A stretch of DNA of 64,000 nucleotides from Saonia flava (GCF_011927795.1 NZ_JAATJJ010000001.1:1477397-1541396); one strand, 5' to 3'; counted from the stretch's first letter, positions 27,120 through 38,117 are shown. Made by a program: numbers and translations. The notes: generated by a model not told the origin, from the sequence alone.

Positions 27120-28880
27120 CTACTTAATATTTAAGACAAATGGCATTCTAGCTTGTATACCCTCTTGTTTCATAGCAGATTTCACCTCTTTTAAGATGGA
27201 ATAGGCCTCTACCCCTATTTCTTCCTCAATAAAGCTCTGTTTTACTTTAGTGCTGGTGCTGGCATAATTTTCCATAAAACGTTCCAAACTAGATTTGTAT
27301 TTAGGATAACTCTTAATACCATATGTGTCCAACCCAACCATGGCGGCCGCTTCCTCAATGGCGTCATCCAAACCACCCAATTCATCAATAAGACCCAATC
27401 TTTTAGCATCTACCCCACTCCATACACGGCCTTGAGCCATATTGTCCGCTTCTTCCATAGTAATATTTCTTCCTTTGGCTACCCTGCTTAAAAAAGTTTG
27501 GTAGGTTTCTTCCACACTTTCTTGCACCACATTTCTAAAAGTGTCCGTCATTGGCTCAAACAAGGAGTAGTCAACCGAATTTTTATTGGTACCTACTTGC
27601 TCCGCATTGATTCCAATGTTTCCAGCCAGTTCACTTATGTTAGGTACGGTTCCAAAAACACCAATACTACCTGTTATAGTTGTTGGTTCGGCAAAGATTT
27701 TATTTGCACCAACAGCAATATAGTATCCGCCCGAAGCCGCCACATTGCCCATGGAAACCACCACAGGTTTTGCTTCTTTTGTAAGTTCTACTTCTCTCCA
27801 TATAAGATCCGAGGTCAATGCATTTCCCCCTGGTGAATTTACCCTAAGTACAATGGCCTTTACACTACTATCTTCTCTAGCCTTTATCAATGCCCTATTA
27901 ATAATTCCCTGGGCAATAATATCTGGACCACCTTCTCCGTACAAAATTTCACCTTGTGCATAAATCACCGCTATTTTATCTTTCCCCGTATGCAATTTCT
28001 TTTTATTGGAGAATGTGATATAATCATCAAGGATAACATAATCCATTTTGTCCTCATAATCTATCCCTGCAGCTTCTTTTAATTTTCCCTCATACTGATC
28101 ATAAAAAACGGTATCATCTATTAAACCCGATATTTTTGCCATTTCGGGGCTTCTCCCCCCTAAAGTATCCGCGATAATGTTCAATTGCTCAGGACTTAGA
28201 TTTCTTCCTTCGGAAATATCATCTAACATAGAAGTCCAAATGGAGCCTATCAACTCCTGAATTTGGGTTCTATTGGCATCGCTCATTTCATTGGATAGAA
28301 AAGGCTCCACGGCACTTTTATATTTTCCATGGCGAATGACCTCCATTTTAATCCCTGTTTTTTCTTGCAAATCCTTATAAAATAATACCTCGGAAGCTAA
28401 CCCTTTGTAATCCATGGCACCTACCTTGTTCAAGAACACACTATCTGCCACCGTTGCCAAATAATAATCTTTCTGGGTATAAAAATCTGCGTAGGCATAC
28501 ACAAATTTGCCATTTTCCTTAAAATCTTTTAGGGCATTCCTCAATGCCTTTGTCTGGGCTATGCCCGACATCAGAAAGTTGTTTTTTAGGCTTATCCCTT
28601 TTATTTTATTATCATTTTTTGCTACCTCAATGGCATGTATTATTTCATTGAGTCCCATGGACTCTTCAAACAATATAGCAAAGGGATCCGATGCATCATT
28701 CCCAACATAATCCTTTATGGGTTTTTGTAATTGCAGCTCTAATACCGAATTGCTCTTTATAACCACTTTGTCCTCTCCACTTCCCATAAGGGCAACAAAA
28801 ATGAAGAACATTAAAAAAAGAATGCCAAAGGCAATTAAACATCCTATAATTGCCGCCAGCAAGTTTCTTAAAAAATTCAT
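27120..28880 (-). CDS. sppA: Signal peptide peptidase SppA, 67K type
   Basis: Membrane-bound serine/lysine protease that degrades cleaved signal peptides. The start at 28880 (MNFLRNLLAAIIGC) puts the membrane anchor at the N-terminus; an in-frame ATG at 28925 would add 15 residues. The protein has the tandem-domain long form: the lysine base lies in the first domain in HGKYKSAVEPF (Lys188) and the serine nucleophile in the second in NVAASGGYYIA (Ser383), with RVNSPGGNALTSD and TGSIGVFG around it. All catalytic elements are present. Confidence 0.94.
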   Translation of the reverse strand: MNFLRNLLAAIIGCLIAFGILFLMFFIFVALMGSGEDKVVIKSNSVLELQLQKPIKDYVGNDASDPFAILFEESMGLNEIIHAIEVAKNDNKIKGISLKNNFLMSGIAQTKALRNALKDFKENGKFVYAYADFYTQKDYYLATVADSVFLNKVGAMDYKGLASEVLFYKDLQEKTGIKMEVIRHGKYKSAVEPFLSNEMSDANRTQIQELIGSIWTSMLDDISEGRNLSPEQLNIIADTLGGRSPEMAKISGLIDDTVFYDQYEGKLKEAAGIDYEDKMDYVILDDYITFSNKKKLHTGKDKIAVIYAQGEILYGEGGPDIIAQGIINRALIKAREDSSVKAIVLRVNSPGGNALTSDLIWREVELTKEAKPVVVSMGNVAASGGYYIAVGANKIFAEPTTITGSIGVFGTVPNISELAGNIGINAEQVGTNKNSVDYSLFEPMTDTFRNVVQESVEETYQTFLSRVAKGRNITMEEADNMAQGRVWSGVDAKRLGLIDELGGLDDAIEEAAAMVGLDTYGIKSYPKYKSSLERFMENYASTSTKVKQSFIEEEIGVEAYSILKEVKSAMKQEGIQARMPFVLNIK

Positions 28881-28982
28881 GAATACATCAGTTATTATTA
28901 AGCTCCAAATATAACTATATCCCATGTATTTTTAGATTATTGGGTACATGTCCTTTTCTTTTCATTATTTTGCTTTTAGAAT

Positions 28983-30128
28983 ATGAGCAACAACAAAACC
29001 ATATACCTTTCCCTTGGAAGTAATTTAGGGCATCGGTTGAACAACTTACAAAAAGCTATATTTCAACTTCAAGAAAAAGTCGGAAAAATTATATCCATTT
29101 CCCATGTATATGAAACACCATCTTGGGGTTTTGATTCGGGTGATTTTTTAAATGCCTGTGTAGCTTTGGAAACCGGCCTAAAGCCGCAAGAACTGCTTGA
29201 TATTATTTTAAAAATTGAAGGGAAGCTTGGGAGAGTCCGAACCCCTGAAGAGGGATATAAATCTAGATCCATTGATATAGACATCCTCTATTTTGATAAG
29301 GCAATTATTGAATCCGAGAATTTGACCCTTCCCCATCCCAATTTGCAAGATCGAAGATTTGTATTAAAACCATTGGCAGATGTTGCCCCACAGTTTTACC
29401 ATCCCATATTCAATAAAGACACTAGAAATTTATTGCAGCAATGCCAGGATAAAAGCAAATTGAGCAAAATTGAGCACATTTTATACAAAACAAAGGAAGC
29501 TTTGTTTTCCAAGCTTCATTTTATTGCCATAGAAGGAAATATTGGTGCTGGGAAGACTACAATTGTCAAAAGGATTTCTGAGGAATTCAATGCCAAATTG
29601 ATATTGGAGCGCTTTGCGGACAACCCCTTTTTGCCCAAATTTTATGAAGATCAAGGCAGATATGCTTTTCCTTTGGAAATGTCATTTTTAGCGGATAGGT
29701 ATCAACAATTTACAGACGACACTTCCCAATTAGATTTGTTCAAAAACTTTATGGTGGGTGATTATGATATTTTTAAATCGCTCATTTTTGCAAAAATCAC
29801 CTTACAGGAAGAAGAATTTAAACTTTACAGAAAGGTATTCGATTTTATGTACAAGGAGGTCGTTAAACCCTCCGTCTATGTTTATCTTTATCAAGACACA
29901 AAGCGATTGTTGGAAAACATAAAAAAGCGTGGTAGAGATTATGAGCAAAATATTGCACCTGATTATTTAGAGAGAATAAATCGTGGATATTTGGACTTCA
30001 TTAAAAGTTATCCTGACCAAAATAGCCTAATTATTGATGTTAGTACACTAGATTTTGTAGCTAATGACAAGGACTATGAAAGCGTAATCGACCAAATTCA
30101 GGAATTTATCGTGGGAAAGAAATTTTAA
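28983..30128 (+). CDS. folK: FolK-deoxynucleoside kinase fusion
   Basis: A 381-residue two-enzyme protein. Residues 1-150 are 6-hydroxymethyl-7,8-dihydropterin pyrophosphokinase (LSLGSNLGHRLNNLQ, the catalytic RSIDIDILYFD at 95-105, LPHPNLQDRRFVLKPL), which activates pterin for folate synthesis. Residues 178-381 are a deoxynucleoside kinase of the dGK/dCK type with P-loop GNIGAGKT (185-192), LERFADNPFLPKFYED, the YLYQDTKRLLENIKKRGRDYE lid and the conserved ERINRGYLDF. Both halves look intact. Fusion of these two activities recurs in Bacteroidota and couples folate and nucleotide supply. Confidence 0.92.
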   Translation: MSNNKTIYLSLGSNLGHRLNNLQKAIFQLQEKVGKIISISHVYETPSWGFDSGDFLNACVALETGLKPQELLDIILKIEGKLGRVRTPEEGYKSRSIDIDILYFDKAIIESENLTLPHPNLQDRRFVLKPLADVAPQFYHPIFNKDTRNLLQQCQDKSKLSKIEHILYKTKEALFSKLHFIAIEGNIGAGKTTIVKRISEEFNAKLILERFADNPFLPKFYEDQGRYAFPLEMSFLADRYQQFTDDTSQLDLFKNFMVGDYDIFKSLIFAKITLQEEEFKLYRKVFDFMYKEVVKPSVYVYLYQDTKRLLENIKKRGRDYEQNIAPDYLERINRGYLDFIKSYPDQNSLIIDVSTLDFVANDKDYESVIDQIQEFIVGKKF

Positions 30129-30222
30129 GACAATTTTCACAAATTATTTGCATAAAAGAAAACGTTTTCTTTTATTGTACGCCCTAACAAAGGAAACTAA
30201 CTAACTCAAATTCTATATTTCT

Positions 30223-30248
30223 AGCCCAACTTCGGTTGGGCTTTTTTT
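30223..30248. terminator. Terminator with TTCG tetraloop
   Basis: AGCCCAAC (30223-30230), loop TTCG, GTTGGGCT (30235-30242), then seven Ts. It ends the folK-dNK transcript; the convergent methyltransferase gene stops at 30264. Confidence 0.9.
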
Positions 30249-30263
30249 ATTTAAACAGATAAA

Positions 30264-30794
30264 TCAACCCATTAATTTGGACCACAAATCCCAAACAACA
30301 ACCCCAACACTTACAGAAATATTTAGGGAATGTTTTGTTCCATATTGGGGAATTTCAACAACAGCATCACAAAAAGGGATTACCTCATCGGCAACGCCTT
30401 TAACTTCGTTACCAAATATTAGAACTTGTTTTTTGGAAGTATTGGGAACATATTTATTTAGCATCGTTGCTTTATCGGCTTGTTCCACTGCCAAGATTTG
30501 GTTTTCATAACCTTGAAGTTCTTTAACAAGTTCCAAAGTACTCTCCCTATATTCCCAATCCACACTCTCTGTAGCTCCCAAGGCTGTTTTACGAATGTCT
30601 TTATGTGGAGGTTGTGCCGTTATACCGCACAGGTAAATTTTTTCTACCAGAAAAGCATCAGAAGTCCTAAACACAGAACCTATGTTGTTTAAACTTCTAA
30701 TATTGTCCAATACAATAATAATCGGAGTTTTCTTTGCTTGTTTAAACTCTTCGGTACTTAATCTATTTAACTCTTCGTTCTTAAGTTTTCTCAT
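30264..30794 (-). CDS. TrmH-family (SpoU) RNA 2'-O-methyltransferase
   Basis: A 176-residue SPOUT-fold enzyme that methylates a ribose 2'-OH in tRNA or rRNA using S-adenosylmethionine. Motif 1 (IIVLDNIRSLNNIGSVFRTSDAF), motif 2 (QVLIFGNEVKGVADEVI) and motif 3 (VVEIPQYGTKHSLNISVSVGVVVWDL) are all present, forming the knotted SAM site. It lacks the extra N-terminal RNA-binding domain of RlmB, so it is a minimal form. The target nucleotide cannot be told from sequence. It is divergent from mutS. Confidence 0.9.
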   Translation of the reverse strand: MRKLKNEELNRLSTEEFKQAKKTPIIIVLDNIRSLNNIGSVFRTSDAFLVEKIYLCGITAQPPHKDIRKTALGATESVDWEYRESTLELVKELQGYENQILAVEQADKATMLNKYVPNTSKKQVLIFGNEVKGVADEVIPFCDAVVEIPQYGTKHSLNISVSVGVVVWDLWSKLMG

Positions 30795-30922
30795 TAAATC
30801 TTTTACTTATTTCTAACCCCTTTTGAAATTTAGGAACTTATCCCAAAATATCAACAATGGTTTAATTTCCATAAAGAAAATAATACATTCGCTGAGAACA
30901 AAAGTAAACCAATAAAATCGCT

Positions 30923-33544
30923 TTGTCCAAAACAGAAAAAACAAAGAAGGTAACCCCTTTAATGAAGCAGTACAACACCATCAAGACCAAACATCCTGAT
31001 GCTCTGTTACTTTTTCGTGTGGGTGATTTTTATGAAACTTTTGGTGAAGATGCCATAAAAGCATCCAAAATATTGGGCATTATTCTTACGCATAGAAACA
31101 ATGGTGGTGATAAAACAGAATTGGCGGGTTTCCCCCATCATTCTTTAAACACGTATTTGCCCAAATTGGTAAAAGCGGGCCAAAGGGTTGCCATTTGTGA
31201 TCAATTGGAGGACCCTAAACAAACAAAGACCATTGTAAAAAGAGGGGTCACGGAGCTTGTCACCCCTGGTGTAGCCCTAAATGATGATATCCTTAGCGCC
31301 AAAACCAACAACTTTTTATGTGCCGTCCATTTTGGACGAAAACGCATAGGGGTTTCCTTTTTAGACATTTCCACGGGTGAATTTCTGACCTCTGAAGGAA
31401 CCGAGGAGCAAATTGATAAATTATTGCAAAACTTTTCTCCCAATGAAGTTTTGGTATCCAAAGTGCATAAAAAAGAATTTTTGGATTTATTTGGAAGCCA
31501 ATTTCATACTTTCTACATGGAGGATTGGATTTTTCAAGAAGATTATGCCACAGAAACCCTAACCAATCATTTTAAAACTGCAACCCTAAAAGGGTTTGGG
31601 GTGGACCATTTATTACATGGTGTGGTGGCATCGGGAGTAGTATTGCATTACCTCTCGGAAACCCAACACAGGCAATTGCAACACATTAACCGACTACAGC
31701 GAATTGCGGAAGAGGAATATATTTGGATGGATAGGTTTACCATTAAAAATTTGGAACTATACCACTCCACCAATTTAAATGCCGTTACCCTTTTGGATGT
31801 CATTGACAAGACCATTTCCCCTATGGGAGGGCGATTGATCAAAAGATGGTTGGCACTTCCTTTAAAGAATATTGAAAAAATAAGAAGAAGACACCAAGTG
31901 GTTTCCCATTTAAACCAAAATGAAATTTCTCTACAAAAACTGCAACAGTGGTTAAAGCAAATTGGAGATTTGGAGCGTTTAATTTCCAAAGTGGCCACGG
32001 GGAAAATCAACCCAAAAGAGGTTGTCCAGTTAAAAAACTCTTTGGAGGCCATTGTCCCGATAAAACAACATGTTTCTGTTAGCGATAATGAAGCCTTACA
32101 ACTCATTGGTGATCAATTGCATTCCTGTGAAATGCTAAGAACCAAAATCAAGGAAATGATCAATGAGGAAGCCCCTATTCTTATTTCCAAGGGGAAAACC
32201 ATTGCCGATGGGTATTCCCAAGAATTAGATGAGCTAAGGGACCTGGCTTTTTCTGGCAAGGACTACTTAAATAAGATGTTGGAAAGGGAAACGGAACGCA
32301 CGGGCATTACTTCCTTAAAAATAGCCTCCAACAACGTATTTGGTTATTATATAGAGGTTAGAAACACCCATAAGGACAAAGTCCCCGAAGAATGGATCAG
32401 AAAACAAACCTTGGTCAGTGCGGAACGCTATATCACCGAAGAGCTTAAAGAATATGAGGCCAAGATTTTGGGAGCGGAAGAACGTATCTTAAGCCTGGAA
32501 CAACAGTTATTTTCCCAGCTCATTGTTTGGATGCAAGAGTATATTAGTCATGTCCAAAATAATGCCCAACAGATTGCCCAATTGGATTGCTTGTGTGGAT
32601 TTACACAATTGGCAAAAGAGAACAACTATGTGGAGCCTTCTTTAAACGATTCCACCGAAATTGAAATCATTAATGGCCGTCACCCAGTTATAGAAAAGCA
32701 ACTGCCCTTGGGAGAGGTCTATATTGCAAATGATGTGGTTCTCAATAGGGAAAGCCAACAAATTATTATGATCACAGGGCCCAATATGAGTGGTAAATCG
32801 GCCATTCTAAGACAAACTGCCCTAATTGTGCTATTGGCACAGATGGGAAGTTTTGTTCCTGCAGAAGCAGCGAACATAGGCTACGTAGATAAAATATTCA
32901 CCCGGGTGGGTGCCAGTGACAACATTTCCATGGGGGAATCCACTTTTATGGTGGAGATGAACGAAACAGCTTCCATTTTGAACAACCTCTCTGAACGCAG
33001 TTTGGTCTTGTTGGACGAAATAGGTCGCGGCACCAGCACCTATGATGGTATTTCCATTGCTTGGGCCATTTCAGAATATTTGCACGAGCATCCCGCTAGG
33101 GCAAAGACTCTATTTGCCACCCATTACCATGAAATCAATGAAATGGCCACCACCTTTGAGCGCATCAAAAATTACAATGTGTCCGTTAAGGAACTTAAGG
33201 ACAATGTTCTTTTCTTACGTAAATTAACCCCTGGTGGCAGCGAACATAGTTTTGGTATCCACGTGGCAAAAATGGCCGGTATGCCGCAGCAAGTGATCCA
33301 CAAAGCCAACAAGATTTTAAAGAAATTGGAGAAATCCCATTCCAGTGAGGAACTCACGGATAAATTGCAGTCGGCCCAAGATGAGATGCAATTGAGCTTT
33401 TTTAATTTGGACGATCCCCTTTTGGAGCAAATAAAGGAAGAAATCATTCATTTGGATATCAATACCTTGACTCCTGTGGAAGCCCTTATGAAATTAAACG
33501 AAATTAAACGCATGCTCTCCAAAAAAGGGAAGGCCACTTCTTAA
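30923..33544 (+). CDS. mutS: DNA mismatch repair protein MutS
   Basis: Recognises base mismatches and starts mismatch repair. The 873 residues contain the mismatch-wedge segment [16 protein letters not shown] near residue 30, the lever and clamp helices, Walker A GPNMSGKS (619-626), [14 protein letters not shown], Walker [18 protein letters not shown] and the ATHYHEI switch. It starts at a TTG at 30923: residues before the first ATG (30962) include [10 protein letters not shown], conserved in Flavobacterial MutS, so TTG is the likely true start. It ends 7 bases before the convergent outer-membrane gene. Confidence 0.95.
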   Translation: MSKTEKTKKVTPLMKQYNTIKTKHPDALLLFRVGDFYETFGEDAIKASKILGIILTHRNNGGDKTELAGFPHHSLNTYLPKLVKAGQRVAICDQLEDPKQTKTIVKRGVTELVTPGVALNDDILSAKTNNFLCAVHFGRKRIGVSFLDISTGEFLTSEGTEEQIDKLLQNFSPNEVLVSKVHKKEFLDLFGSQFHTFYMEDWIFQEDYATETLTNHFKTATLKGFGVDHLLHGVVASGVVLHYLSETQHRQLQHINRLQRIAEEEYIWMDRFTIKNLELYHSTNLNAVTLLDVIDKTISPMGGRLIKRWLALPLKNIEKIRRRHQVVSHLNQNEISLQKLQQWLKQIGDLERLISKVATGKINPKEVVQLKNSLEAIVPIKQHVSVSDNEALQLIGDQLHSCEMLRTKIKEMINEEAPILISKGKTIADGYSQELDELRDLAFSGKDYLNKMLERETERTGITSLKIASNNVFGYYIEVRNTHKDKVPEEWIRKQTLVSAERYITEELKEYEAKILGAEERILSLEQQLFSQLIVWMQEYISHVQNNAQQIAQLDCLCGFTQLAKENNYVEPSLNDSTEIEIINGRHPVIEKQLPLGEVYIANDVVLNRESQQIIMITGPNMSGKSAILRQTALIVLLAQMGSFVPAEAANIGYVDKIFTRVGASDNISMGESTFMVEMNETASILNNLSERSLVLLDEIGRGTSTYDGISIAWAISEYLHEHPARAKTLFATHYHEINEMATTFERIKNYNVSVKELKDNVLFLRKLTPGGSEHSFGIHVAKMAGMPQQVIHKANKILKKLEKSHSSEELTDKLQSAQDEMQLSFFNLDDPLLEQIKEEIIHLDINTLTPVEALMKLNEIKRMLSKKGKATS

Positions 33545-33551
33545 GGTATAC

Positions 33552-36008
33552 TCAATCCACTCTTTTAAGTTCTTCAACGGTACCCGAACTTCTTATCTTT
33601 TTGCTGGTCATATGGCCAAAACTGCGCGAATAACTAAGTCTAAATATTCGTGAAAAGGCAGACTCATCCCTATACCGTGACTTTGTGTCAATATCAAAAA
33701 CTACGGGCGCCATACCCCCATTGTGGTTATAAATATTAAACGACCTAAATATATCTGTAACCGTAAATTGCAAGGTGCCCCATTCTTTTTTAAATTTCTT
33801 TGCCAAGCCAAAATTTACAATACCAAACCCTTCGGTTATGTGCGAACCATTATAGGAAGGAAAATTGTACCATCCGGATAATTCCATATCCATCTGCCAA
33901 GGCAGTTTAAAGCCTTGATTGAAATTTAGGTTTTGAAAGAAGTATAATTTTTCGGCAGGATTGGGAATATAAGAAATACTGTATTTTCTATAGGATGAAG
34001 TGCCAGATACATTCAATTTTGCCCAATTTGACCATTGCACAGGAACGTTCAAGAATACATTAAGGCTTTTTTGATACTCTCCATTTTGTGGCGAAACAAT
34101 GAGTATATCATTTTGAGGGGTTGTGGTGAACTGATATCTTAAAATAGGGTTTAATTCTTTTTGATAGGATAACCCCACATTGAATCCTTTGATATTGTAA
34201 TCCAATTGAACCGTGTTTGTAATCGCAGGTTTTAACACTGGGTTTCCTGTAAATATGGCTATTGGGTCATTGTAATACAGACTAGTGATCAAATCGGTGT
34301 AAGAAGGTCTACTGATTCTTCTATGGTAATTAAAATTTAAATTTTCATTTTCGGATAACGTATACTGATATGAAAAAGATGGGAAAAACTGCCTCACCGC
34401 AAACGGATCTTCATTATTGGATAGGGTACGGTTCCAATCCTCATACCGAACACCCGCTTGGAGGGTAGATTTTTCATTGATTAAAAACTTAAACTGTGTA
34501 TAGGCGGCCCATAATTTTTCATCACTGGAAATTTCACTTTGGGAACGGGGGTCTACCTCCCAGACCCCATTGTTATTTGTTTCTATTCTACTATCATTTT
34601 CATTTTTTGCGATACTTCCCTTAAAACCAAATTCGCTTTCCAATTTTTCATTTAGATTCAAGGAAAAATCTACTTTAAACACTCCAAATTGTATATTGGA
34701 TTTACTTTGGCCCCTATTTCCATCCGTGAAAATGTCATTCTCTGGTACTATGACCTCACCTTCACCATCAAAATACTCACTTGTTGTGAGTGCCGGACTG
34801 TCATTGGAATAGGTGAGATAATTAAAATCGATATTGGCATAAAGATTCTTTGAAAGTTCGCTTCCCAAATAAACCGAGGAAATTAGATTCTTTTTTGTTG
34901 TTTGTCTATCAGTTACCAACCGGGAGGCAAAAAAATCTTGACCTTCCAATTTTCTGCCATTGTTGACATTGGAAATGGAGTGGTTTTTTGAAAAAGAATA
35001 AGTCAGTTCACCCCCAACCTCCATTTTGGGCCGTATTTGGTATCCCAATGCCATATTAAAATTATGACTGTTGCTATTGTTGTTAAAATAGGTAGAGAAA
35101 TCCGCTCTACTGGGCGCCCCTAAAACTGGCATGTTGCTGGTTCCAGAACCTTCAAAACCATTCTTGCTTCTATCATGGGAAAAAGCATAAGAACCGGTAA
35201 GGCTCACTTTGTTATGGCCATGGGCATATTGTAAAGATGTACTTGCTTTTTCCCCAACACCATAACCCAATGCTGTATTTAGGTTGAACTGGTTGCCCTC
35301 ATATTCATTCTTCTTAAATATAATATTGATGATTCCCGCCCCGCCATCTGCATCATACTTTGCGGTGGGCGAAGTTATGAGTTCCACTTTTTCAACGGTA
35401 TCCGCTAACGTACTTTCCAATAGGGACATTACCTCTTCCATGGATAAGGGCATTCGTCGGCCATTGAACATAACGACCACCCCACTCTGTCCATTTAGGC
35501 TAAATTGGCTATTTTGTTTATCCAATAAAACCCCTGGCAGCCTTTCCAAAATCTGCAAGGCATTGCTGCCTTTGGTCATTAAGCTACTTTGTACATTGAT
35601 CACCTTTCCAAAAGAAGTATTTTGAATTACATTTTTCTTGGCGGAAAGTACAACCTCATCCAGTTCGTTCCTGTTCTCCAATAGGGTCATTGTGCCCAAA
35701 TCTATTTTTGGATCATTGCTCATAGCAAATACGTTAGAATAATATGTTACGTACCCTAAACTGCTTAGGCCCAACATATACTCCCCTTGAGTTTCATGCA
35801 ACAAGCCAAATTCACCCTGCTCATTTGTAGTGGCACCCTTAATGATCGTTGTATCCGTTGCCTGGTAAAGAATCACATTCACATAGGGTATGGCCGTACC
35901 TTCCCCATCTATAACCCTCCCCTCAATTTGGCCATGGACACATACCGTTCCCCATAGCTGGATGAGTAAAAAATGAATAACAAACAATGGTGTTTTCTTT
36001 TTGTTCAT
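33552..36008 (-). CDS. Outer-membrane beta-barrel (TonB-dependent receptor-like) protein
   Basis: An outer-membrane protein of about 818 residues. The ATG at 36008 gives a signal peptide (MNKKKTPLFVIHFLLIQLWGTVCVHGQ); a start at 36035 is less likely. It has an N-terminal carboxypeptidase-regulatory-like domain (IEGRVIDGEGTAIPYVNVILYQATDT), a plug domain (NALQILERLPGVLLDKQ ... GADGGAGIINIIFKK-type segment), and a C-terminal barrel of the OMP_b-brl_3 kind. No TonB box is obvious. It is divergent from the LytS/LytTR pair, which probably regulates it. The ligand is unknown. Confidence 0.88.
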   Translation of the reverse strand: MNKKKTPLFVIHFLLIQLWGTVCVHGQIEGRVIDGEGTAIPYVNVILYQATDTTIIKGATTNEQGEFGLLHETQGEYMLGLSSLGYVTYYSNVFAMSNDPKIDLGTMTLLENRNELDEVVLSAKKNVIQNTSFGKVINVQSSLMTKGSNALQILERLPGVLLDKQNSQFSLNGQSGVVVMFNGRRMPLSMEEVMSLLESTLADTVEKVELITSPTAKYDADGGAGIINIIFKKNEYEGNQFNLNTALGYGVGEKASTSLQYAHGHNKVSLTGSYAFSHDRSKNGFEGSGTSNMPVLGAPSRADFSTYFNNNSNSHNFNMALGYQIRPKMEVGGELTYSFSKNHSISNVNNGRKLEGQDFFASRLVTDRQTTKKNLISSVYLGSELSKNLYANIDFNYLTYSNDSPALTTSEYFDGEGEVIVPENDIFTDGNRGQSKSNIQFGVFKVDFSLNLNEKLESEFGFKGSIAKNENDSRIETNNNGVWEVDPRSQSEISSDEKLWAAYTQFKFLINEKSTLQAGVRYEDWNRTLSNNEDPFAVRQFFPSFSYQYTLSENENLNFNYHRRISRPSYTDLITSLYYNDPIAIFTGNPVLKPAITNTVQLDYNIKGFNVGLSYQKELNPILRYQFTTTPQNDILIVSPQNGEYQKSLNVFLNVPVQWSNWAKLNVSGTSSYRKYSISYIPNPAEKLYFFQNLNFNQGFKLPWQMDMELSGWYNFPSYNGSHITEGFGIVNFGLAKKFKKEWGTLQFTVTDIFRSFNIYNHNGGMAPVVFDIDTKSRYRDESAFSRIFRLSYSRSFGHMTSKKIRSSGTVEELKRVD

Positions 36009-36220
36009 TGGGAATTGCTTTACTGTTCTTCCCAAATAAAAAGCGCAATAAGAAGTGTTGAAAATAGTATTGATATAGAGCCCCTACGGCTTGACCAAGT
36101 CCTTTTTTTGCATTATCAATGATAATAGTACAACTTGTCAATTACTTCCTGTCACTCATCAATAATTCTTTTTAACATCTTGAAAATCTATACCTTGTAC
36201 TATTGTTTTACAACGGACCC

Positions 36221-37309
36221 ATGCTCACTACAAACTTGAAAAACTTTTTTTTAAGATATAAACTGTACCATATTCCCTTTTGGTTGGCGTACCATCTTGT
36301 TTGGCTCATCCTCAATATTGGTAGCTTTAAAGAGGTCTATACCTACTTGTTTTATTCGGATGCCTCGGTAAAATTTTATTTCTATGTGGTTTTCCAAACC
36401 CTGGGGGTCTATTTTAACCTTTACTACCTAATTCCCAAACTGCTGTATGTTGGGCGCAACATAGCCTTTATTTTTTCTGTGATTGCCACCACATTGCTCT
36501 GCACGGTATGCATAACTTGTGGTTATTATCTGGCCGCCTATTTTTCTGACCAAACCTTTATGGAGTTGTTTGGTGTGGGTGTTGGGGAATACCCTAAAAT
36601 ATTTTTCACCTGGGCATTGCCCTCCTCTGCAGCGGTAATGACTTTGGGCATGAGCGTTAAACTGGCCAAAAATTGGTTGAATGCCGAACAAAAAAGAAAA
36701 ATGCTTGAAAAGGAAAACCTTGAAACGGAGCTTAAATACCTTAAATCACAGATCAATCCCCATTTTCTGTTCAATACTATTAATTCCATATTTGCTTTGA
36801 TTCCCAAAAACCCCGATTTGGCTTCGGAATCCTTGGCCAATTTTTCCAATATGCTCCGGTATCAATTGTATGAATGCAATGATGAAAAAATAGAGCTGGC
36901 CAAAGAATTACAATTTATTGAGAATTTTATTGATCTGGAGAAACTACGTTTGGACCATGGGCATACAGAAATGCATTTTAGCATAGAGAACAGCACCACC
37001 AAAAAACAGACCCTTGCGCCCTTTATATTGATTCCGTTCATAGAAAATGCCTTTAAGCATGTATCCAAGGGAAAGGGCCAAAAAAACTTTATCCGAATGA
37101 ATTTGAAGGCCAATGACAAGGCTCTTGAGCTAAAGATTGAAAACAGTTATACAGCATCCGCTCAACAGTCACAGGATGTTTCCCAGTCTAGCGGTATTGG
37201 CTTAAAAAATGTGAACCGAAGATTAAATCTTATTTATGGTCCAAAACATTTATTGACACACCGGTCCTTAAAAAACAAATTTTCCGTTATATTGAAAATA
37301 GAATGGTAA
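36221..37309 (+). CDS. LytS/YehU-type sensor histidine kinase
   Basis: An inner-membrane sensor kinase of about 362 residues. Four hydrophobic helices (about 15-150) are followed by a short coiled linker and a His_kinase domain with the phospho-acceptor motif LKSQINPHFLFNTINSIFALI (His181) and an ATP-binding region (PFILIPFIENAFKHV, SSGIGLKNVNRRL). The ATG at 36221 is preferred to an in-frame TTG at 36203. It overlaps the response regulator start by 7 bases (ATGGTAA). It faces the outer-membrane receptor gene across a 212-base divergent region. Confidence 0.9.
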   Translation: MLTTNLKNFFLRYKLYHIPFWLAYHLVWLILNIGSFKEVYTYLFYSDASVKFYFYVVFQTLGVYFNLYYLIPKLLYVGRNIAFIFSVIATTLLCTVCITCGYYLAAYFSDQTFMELFGVGVGEYPKIFFTWALPSSAAVMTLGMSVKLAKNWLNAEQKRKMLEKENLETELKYLKSQINPHFLFNTINSIFALIPKNPDLASESLANFSNMLRYQLYECNDEKIELAKELQFIENFIDLEKLRLDHGHTEMHFSIENSTTKKQTLAPFILIPFIENAFKHVSKGKGQKNFIRMNLKANDKALELKIENSYTASAQQSQDVSQSSGIGLKNVNRRLNLIYGPKHLLTHRSLKNKFSVILKIEW

Positions 37310-38064
37310 CAAAGCTAACATGTGCGGTAATAGATGACGAACCTCTTGCGAGACAAGTACTAGAGGAGTATATAAAAGTCATTGACTATCTGGAGCTACT
37401 GTTTGTTGCCGAAAATGCCCTGGAATTAAACCAAGCCCTAGACCAAGAAGCTATAGATTTAATCTTTTTGGACATTGAAATGCCCTTTATGACAGGTTTG
37501 GACTTTCTAAAAATCAGGACCAACCTGCCCATGGTCATCATCACTACGGCCTATCCAGATTATGCTTTGGAAGGTTTTCAATTTAATGTATTGGACTACT
37601 TGTTAAAACCTATCACCTTTAATAGGTTCTTTAAAGCGGTTAGCAAGGCAAATACCCAGCACACCCTAAGAAATGGCACCTTGAACAGCAGCGAAAATAC
37701 GGTAAAAGAAGAAGCTTATTTTTTTGTAAAGTGCGAAAATAGATATGAAAAAATATACATTGATAAGATACTTTATGTACAAGCTTTGCAGAACTATGTT
37801 CTCATACATACAGAAGAAGAAAAATACATGTCCTTAATGCCCTTAAAGACCATTGAAGAGAATTTAAGCCCCAAAACCTTTATACGGGTTCATAAAAGCT
37901 ATTTGGTTTCCATTTCCAAAATACAAACCTTGGAAAACCACGAGTTAATATTGACCCAAGGGTCCCATATTCCCATAAGCAGGAATTTTAGAAAAACGGT
38001 GCAAAGCAATGTGTTGAAAAATAAGGTGTTAAAAAAAGGCGCTAACCAAAAGGACCATCCATAG
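37303..38064 (+). CDS. LytTR family response regulator
   Basis: A 253-residue transcription factor. The receiver domain (1-115) carries the acidic pocket VIDDEP, the phospho-acceptor Asp57 in LIFLDIEMPFMTG, and the lysine in DYLLKPI; the LytTR DNA-binding domain (about 140-240) is shown by FFVKCENRYEKIYIDKILYVQALQNYVLIHT and FIRVHKSYLVSISKI. It is cotranslated with the kinase. A role in controlling the divergent receptor gene is inferred from position. No terminator is seen before the tRNA promoter. Confidence 0.92.
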   Translation: MVTKLTCAVIDDEPLARQVLEEYIKVIDYLELLFVAENALELNQALDQEAIDLIFLDIEMPFMTGLDFLKIRTNLPMVIITTAYPDYALEGFQFNVLDYLLKPITFNRFFKAVSKANTQHTLRNGTLNSSENTVKEEAYFFVKCENRYEKIYIDKILYVQALQNYVLIHTEEEKYMSLMPLKTIEENLSPKTFIRVHKSYLVSISKIQTLENHELILTQGSHIPISRNFRKTVQSNVLKNKVLKKGANQKDHP

Positions 38065-38117
38065 TATTTGTATGCCCCTCTTAACTTGTTTAATTTATTT
38101 CTTTTGTAAAAATATAC

